This document shows, in pieces, positions 7,082-9,637 of a stretch of 9,637 bases of DNA. The translations under genes were made by a program, and so were the position numbers. This stretch comes from Pseudomonas sp. (lineage in GTDB: Bacteria > Pseudomonadota > Gammaproteobacteria > Pseudomonadales > Pseudomonadaceae): positions 1-9,637 of the forward strand of contig DNMQ01000288.1 of assembly GCA_003488145.1 (NCBI GenBank), given 5' to 3'. The notes beneath the pieces are model-generated. The model was not told the origin of the DNA. It was given only the letters and a program-made list of their open reading frames with translations, and searched no databases. Each line of letters begins with the position of its first letter. The stretch's first letter is position 1.

Positions 7082-7110
7082 CTTGTGCCTTGCCACGCGG
7101 GGAAGGTCAA
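7082..7110 (-). promoter_or_regulatory. Candidate promoter for the cation efflux gene
   Basis: TTGACC (7110-7105) matches five of six -35 positions; 17 bases on, CACAAG (7087-7082) is a poor -10 with three matches. A poor -10 beside a good -35 often marks an activator-dependent promoter, but this is inference. Confidence 0.35.
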
Positions 7111-7117
7111 CCGTTGC

Positions 7118-7132
7118 CTATGGCCGCCATAG
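7118..7132. promoter_or_regulatory. 15-bp perfect palindrome in the efflux/yaaA divergent promoter region, possible operator
   Basis: CTATGGC-C-GCCATAG has seven-base arms around one central base and sits between the two candidate -35 elements (7105-7110 minus; 7134-7139 plus). A second palindrome, GGAGC-C-GCTCC (7135-7145), adjoins it and overlaps the yaaA -35. Both fit a regulator controlling one or both genes; none is identified. Confidence 0.45.
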
Positions 7133-7133
7133 C

Positions 7134-7162
7134 TGGAGCCGCTCCGCTCGTACCCCTACAAT
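7134..7162 (+). promoter_or_regulatory. Candidate sigma70 promoter for yaaA
   Basis: TGGAGC (7134-7139) and TACAAT (7157-7162) are 17 bases apart; the -10 matches five of six positions. The transcript would start near 7169 and leave a leader of about 20 bases, just enough for the AGGAG at 7176-7180. Confidence 0.5.
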
Positions 7163-7188
7163 CGCGCCATCAGACAGGAGACCCGTAC

Positions 7189-7968
7189 ATGCTGATGGTG
7201 ATTTCCCCCGCCAAGACGCTCGACTATGAAACACCCCCGATAACCGAACGCTTCACTCAGCCTCAGTACCTGGAGCACTCGCAACTGCTGATCGACCTGT
7301 TGCGCGATTACTCGCCAGCGCAGATCAGCGAACTCATGCACCTTTCCGACAAGCTGGCCGCCCTGAATGTCGCGCGCTACGGGAGCTGGTCGGCTGACTT
7401 CACGCCGGAGAATGCCAAGCAGGCCCTGCTCGCCTTCAAGGGCGATGTCTACACCGGACTGAGCGTCGAGGATTTCACCGAGAGCGACCTGCTGTTCGCA
7501 CAGGAGCATCTGCGCATGCTGTCGGGGCTCTACGGCCTGTTACGGCCGCTGGACCTGATGCAGCCGTATCGGCTGGAAATGGGCACCAAACTGACCAATC
7601 CGCGCGGCAAGGATCTGTACGCATTCTGGGGCGAGCGCATCACTGGCTGGCTGAATGAGTCACTTGCGGAACAAGGGGATGACGTTCTCCTCAATCTGGC
7701 CTCCAACGAGTACTTCAGCGCGGTCAAACCCAAGGCGTTGAACGCACGGGTCATCAACGTCGACTTCAAGGACATGAAGAACGGCCAGTACAAGATCATC
7801 TCGTTCTACGCCAAGAAGGCTCGGGGCCTCATGGCACGCTGGGTGATCAAGGAGCGTATCGGCAACCCTGATCAGCTGCCGGAATTCGACTACCAGGGCT
7901 ACCGCTACAGTCGGGATGATTCGACCAGCGACCGCTTGGTATTCCTGCGCGACGCCGCCGACCAGTAA
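7189..7968 (+). CDS. yaaA: Peroxide stress protein YaaA (DUF328 family)
   Basis: The 259-residue protein matches the length and layout of E. coli YaaA (258). It begins [17 protein letters not shown] and carries FKGDVYTGL (about 84-92), [20 protein letters not shown] (114-133), [11 protein letters not shown] (168-178) and [17 protein letters not shown] (204-220). In E. coli YaaA is induced by OxyR and lowers unincorporated intracellular iron during hydrogen peroxide stress; a helix-hairpin-helix-containing DNA-binding fold has been reported for it. How it limits iron is not settled. The ATG at 7189 has AGGAG eight bases upstream and matches the family N-terminus, so the open frame back to 7090 is not used. 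It is divergent from a metal efflux gene and appears to be a single-gene unit, followed by a stable hairpin. No OxyR site was identified by eye. Confidence 0.95.
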   Translation: MLMVISPAKTLDYETPPITERFTQPQYLEHSQLLIDLLRDYSPAQISELMHLSDKLAALNVARYGSWSADFTPENAKQALLAFKGDVYTGLSVEDFTESDLLFAQEHLRMLSGLYGLLRPLDLMQPYRLEMGTKLTNPRGKDLYAFWGERITGWLNESLAEQGDDVLLNLASNEYFSAVKPKALNARVINVDFKDMKNGQYKIISFYAKKARGLMARWVIKERIGNPDQLPEFDYQGYRYSRDDSTSDRLVFLRDAADQ

Positions 7969-7980
7969 CAACTCAATGCC

Positions 7981-8010
7981 GGCGGAGGGCCCTGCAAGGG
8001 CGCTGCCGCC
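7981..8010 (+). terminator. Terminator-like hairpin after yaaA
   Basis: GGCGG (7981-7985) pairs with CCGCC (8006-8010) and GCCCT (7989-7993) with AGGGC (7997-8001) around the loop GCA, with two further pairs and a mismatch between. It starts 12 bases after the yaaA stop. A smaller hairpin GACCC/GGGTC (8020-8036) follows. Neither has a T-run, so termination may need Rho or may be partial. Confidence 0.45.
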
Positions 8011-8158
8011 GCCCTCACCGACCCCATTAGCGGGTCCGCCCAGCACGCCCCACAGCCTCTACCAACACCGCCCGATCAACCCTCCGCATTCCGCCGGGCC
8101 GGTGAGCGCACCTTGAATCCGTTCGCAAAAACTCGCCGATCAACGGTTGCCGAGGCGG

Positions 8159-8186
8159 GAACTATCCAGCGTGGCACGCAATCATA
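8159..8186 (+). promoter_or_regulatory. AlgU/RpoE-like promoter candidate upstream of manC
   Basis: GAACTA (8159-8164) and TCATA (8182-8186) are 17 bases apart; the AlgU consensus is GAACTT with 16-17 bases to TCTGA. The -35 agrees at five of six, the -10 at three of five. If used, the leader before manC would be about 560 bases. Envelope-stress control of an exopolysaccharide operon is plausible in pseudomonads. Confidence 0.25.
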
Positions 8187-8753
8187 AGCGCGTACCGACA
8201 ATTCCAGCTGGAAAGGGACGTCGCACATGAACGTGCATTGGGTCATCGATTTCGCAGATCGCTCCGTTCGAGATCGTCAGTCGATCTTGGCGGTAGCGCA
8301 ACTTCAGACGGCGATACGGCTGATTATCCAGCCGACAGCCGCGGCGTCGAGCAGAGCCTACGCGGCATCTGACACGGCAAACGCCGAGCAAGGCACGAAC
8401 AGAGGGTTACGGCCATGCAAGCGCATCACTCCCGTTCGACCGGCAGGTGCCACGCACCGCGCGCGACGATGGCGCTCCTCAGTAGTGCGCCAAACGCCGA
8501 CCACGAGTGCCCGGTGCAGATGACCATGATCGACATCTCGCCCGAGACACATGCGGCCTAACGGCCATGGTGCGACATCCAGGCGATTAACCAGACAGCA
8601 GATTTCAATCTCGAGGCATGCCTCGGGACAGCGGATTTCGTCCAGCCAACTGGCGATTCCCCCGACAAAGAACAGCAACAACCCAGGCGCGGCCAAGAGG
8701 CCGGCGTCACCGGACAAGTAGAACGACCTTCGAAACGATTCAGGAGAAGCAAT

Positions 8754-9637
8754 ATGATCCCGGTTATTCTTTCAGGCGGTAGCGGCTCCCGACTGTGGCC
8801 CCTTTCCCGCAAGTCGTTCCCCAAGCAGTTTCTTGCCCTGACCGGCGAGCAGACGTTGTTCCAGCAGACCGTCGAACGCCTGGCGTTCGATGGCATGCAG
8901 CAACCGCTGCTGGTCTGCAACAAGGACCACCGTTTCATCGTCAAGGAGCAGCTGGCCGCGCGCAAACTCGGCGTTCAAGGCCTTCTGCTCGAGCCTTTCG
9001 GTCGTAACACCGCACCGGCCATTGGGATCGCGGCGATGAAGCTGGTTGAAGAGGGACGCGACGAGCTGCTGCTGGTCCTGCCGGCCGACCACGTCATCGA
9101 AGACCAGAAGGCCTTCCAGCGTTCCCTGGCACTGGCGACCAATGCCGCGGAAAACGGCGAGATGGTCCTTTTCGGTGTCCCCCCAACCCGTCCTGAAACC
9201 GGTTTCGGTTATATCAAGGCCAGCCAGGACGCCAATCATGGCTTGCCCGATGGCATCAAGCGCGTGGCGCAGTTCGTCGAGAAGCCGGACGAGGCTCGCG
9301 CCCAGAGCTATCTGGAGTCAGGTGACTATTTCTGGAACAGCGGCATGTTCCTGTTCCGCGCCAGCGTGTTCTTGGAAGAACTGAAGAAGCACGATCCGGA
9401 CATCTACGATACCTGCTCGCTCGCTCTGGAGCGCAGCGTGAAGAACGGCGAAGAAGTGCTGATCGACCCCGCCACCTTCGCCTGCTGCCCGGACAATTCC
9501 ATCGACTATGCAGTGATGGAAAAGACTCAACTGGCTTGCGTAGTGCCCATGTCGGCTGGCTGGAGCGATGTCGGCTCCTGGTCTTCGATCTGGGATGTGC
9601 ACGAGAAGGACGAGAACGGCAACGTCCTCAAGGGCGA
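8754..9637 (+). CDS. manC: Mannose-1-phosphate guanylyltransferase / mannose-6-phosphate isomerase, type II, N-terminal part
   Basis: The gene runs off the right edge; 294 residues of an expected 480 or so are visible. It makes GDP-mannose from mannose-1-phosphate and GTP and, in the bifunctional AlgA/WbpW/PslB type, also isomerises fructose-6-phosphate. Visible are the nucleotide-binding signature GGSGSRLWPLSRKSFPKQFL (8-27), EPFGRNTAPA (80-89), LPADHVI (109-115), the sugar-phosphate motif FVEKP (174-178, Lys177), YFWNSGMFLF (192-201) and NSIDYAVMEK (248-257). The zinc-binding cupin of the isomerase half lies outside the window. AGGAG seven bases before the ATG fixes the start; the frame is open back to 8562 but has no start codon there. 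It probably opens an exopolysaccharide or alginate-like gene cluster. Whether it should be named algA, manC or pslB cannot be decided without the neighbours. Confidence 0.95.
   Translation, partial: MIPVILSGGSGSRLWPLSRKSFPKQFLALTGEQTLFQQTVERLAFDGMQQPLLVCNKDHRFIVKEQLAARKLGVQGLLLEPFGRNTAPAIGIAAMKLVEEGRDELLLVLPADHVIEDQKAFQRSLALATNAAENGEMVLFGVPPTRPETGFGYIKASQDANHGLPDGIKRVAQFVEKPDEARAQSYLESGDYFWNSGMFLFRASVFLEELKKHDPDIYDTCSLALERSVKNGEEVLIDPATFACCPDNSIDYAVMEKTQLACVVPMSAGWSDVGSWSSIWDVHEKDENGNVLKG

Larger units (their letters stand above)
7969..8753. other. 785-bp region between yaaA and manC with no well-supported gene
   Basis: After the yaaA hairpins nothing recognisable is encoded. A 98-codon frame at 8227 has a fair ribosome site (AAGGGA, about eight bases upstream) and ordinary codons for some 45 residues but then degenerates into Arg/Pro-rich text with rare AGA and TTA codons. 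A 48-codon frame at 8415-8561 has an AGAGGG upstream and ends at TAA; beyond that stop the same frame stays open, without an ATG, GTG or TTG, straight into manC. On the minus strand 8358-8717 is open with a hydrophobic beginning but starts only at TTG. Also present are an AlgU-like promoter (8159-8186) and the 14-bp palindrome CGAGGCATGCCTCG (8612-8625). A long leader of the following polysaccharide operon or a decayed gene are both possible. Confidence 0.55.

Noticed and set aside
6065..7132. 355-codon open frame antisense to the cation efflux gene
   Set aside because: It is a shadow: the His-Gly repeat becomes Val-Thr repeats and no domain is seen, while the minus strand encodes an evident CDF protein.
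8612..8625. 14-bp perfect palindrome CGAGGCATGCCTCG as a defined operator
   Set aside because: About half an occurrence is expected by chance in a window of this size, and there is no promoter tied to it. It is only noted in the gene-free region.

Overview
The window looks like a chromosomal segment of a high-GC gammaproteobacterium, most likely Stutzerimonas (the Pseudomonas stutzeri group) or a close Pseudomonas. This rests on recognisable pseudomonad proteins: an AapJ-like binding protein, the EstB-type esterase with triad numbering equal to Pseudomonas fluorescens esterase II, RhlB with a long charged N-terminal extension, a moaC-moaD-moaE cluster next to a PIN-PhoH gene, and an AlgA/ManC-type enzyme. 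There is no transposase, integrase, tRNA, rRNA or CRISPR array. The genes are mostly core or housekeeping, and I see no convincing undescribed multi-gene system.

Layout. 1-113 (-) is the N-terminus of a periplasmic amino-acid-binding protein. It diverges from an esterase gene (453-1124, +) across a 339-bp gap that holds an unusually good 14-bp-stem hairpin. An RNA helicase, rhlB (1411-2838, +), follows and ends in a GC hairpin. Next is a 54-residue two-helix membrane protein (2969-3133, +), which converges with only four bases to spare on the molybdopterin operon moaC-moaD-moaE (4314 to 3138, -). Upstream on the same strand are a PIN-PhoH ATPase gene (5802-4414) and a DmeF-like cation efflux gene (7054-6062) with a hexamer-repeat His-Gly loop. 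The efflux gene diverges from yaaA (7189-7968, +) across 134 bp carrying a 15-bp palindrome. A 785-bp stretch without a supported gene precedes the start of manC/algA (8754 to the window end, +).

How the genes work together. MoaC, MoaD and MoaE act in consecutive steps of molybdopterin synthesis and are translationally packed: a 4-base ATGA overlap, then a 2-base gap, with the moaE ribosome site built from the moaD Gly-Gly codons. The efflux pump and YaaA both touch metal homeostasis (divalent cation export; lowering free iron under peroxide), so a shared operator in their divergent gap is a reasonable but unproven idea. ManC supplies GDP-mannose and probably opens an exopolysaccharide operon beyond the window. 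The best regulatory leads are a Pho-box-like element before phoH, the palindrome between the efflux gene and yaaA, and an AlgU-like promoter in the leader of manC.
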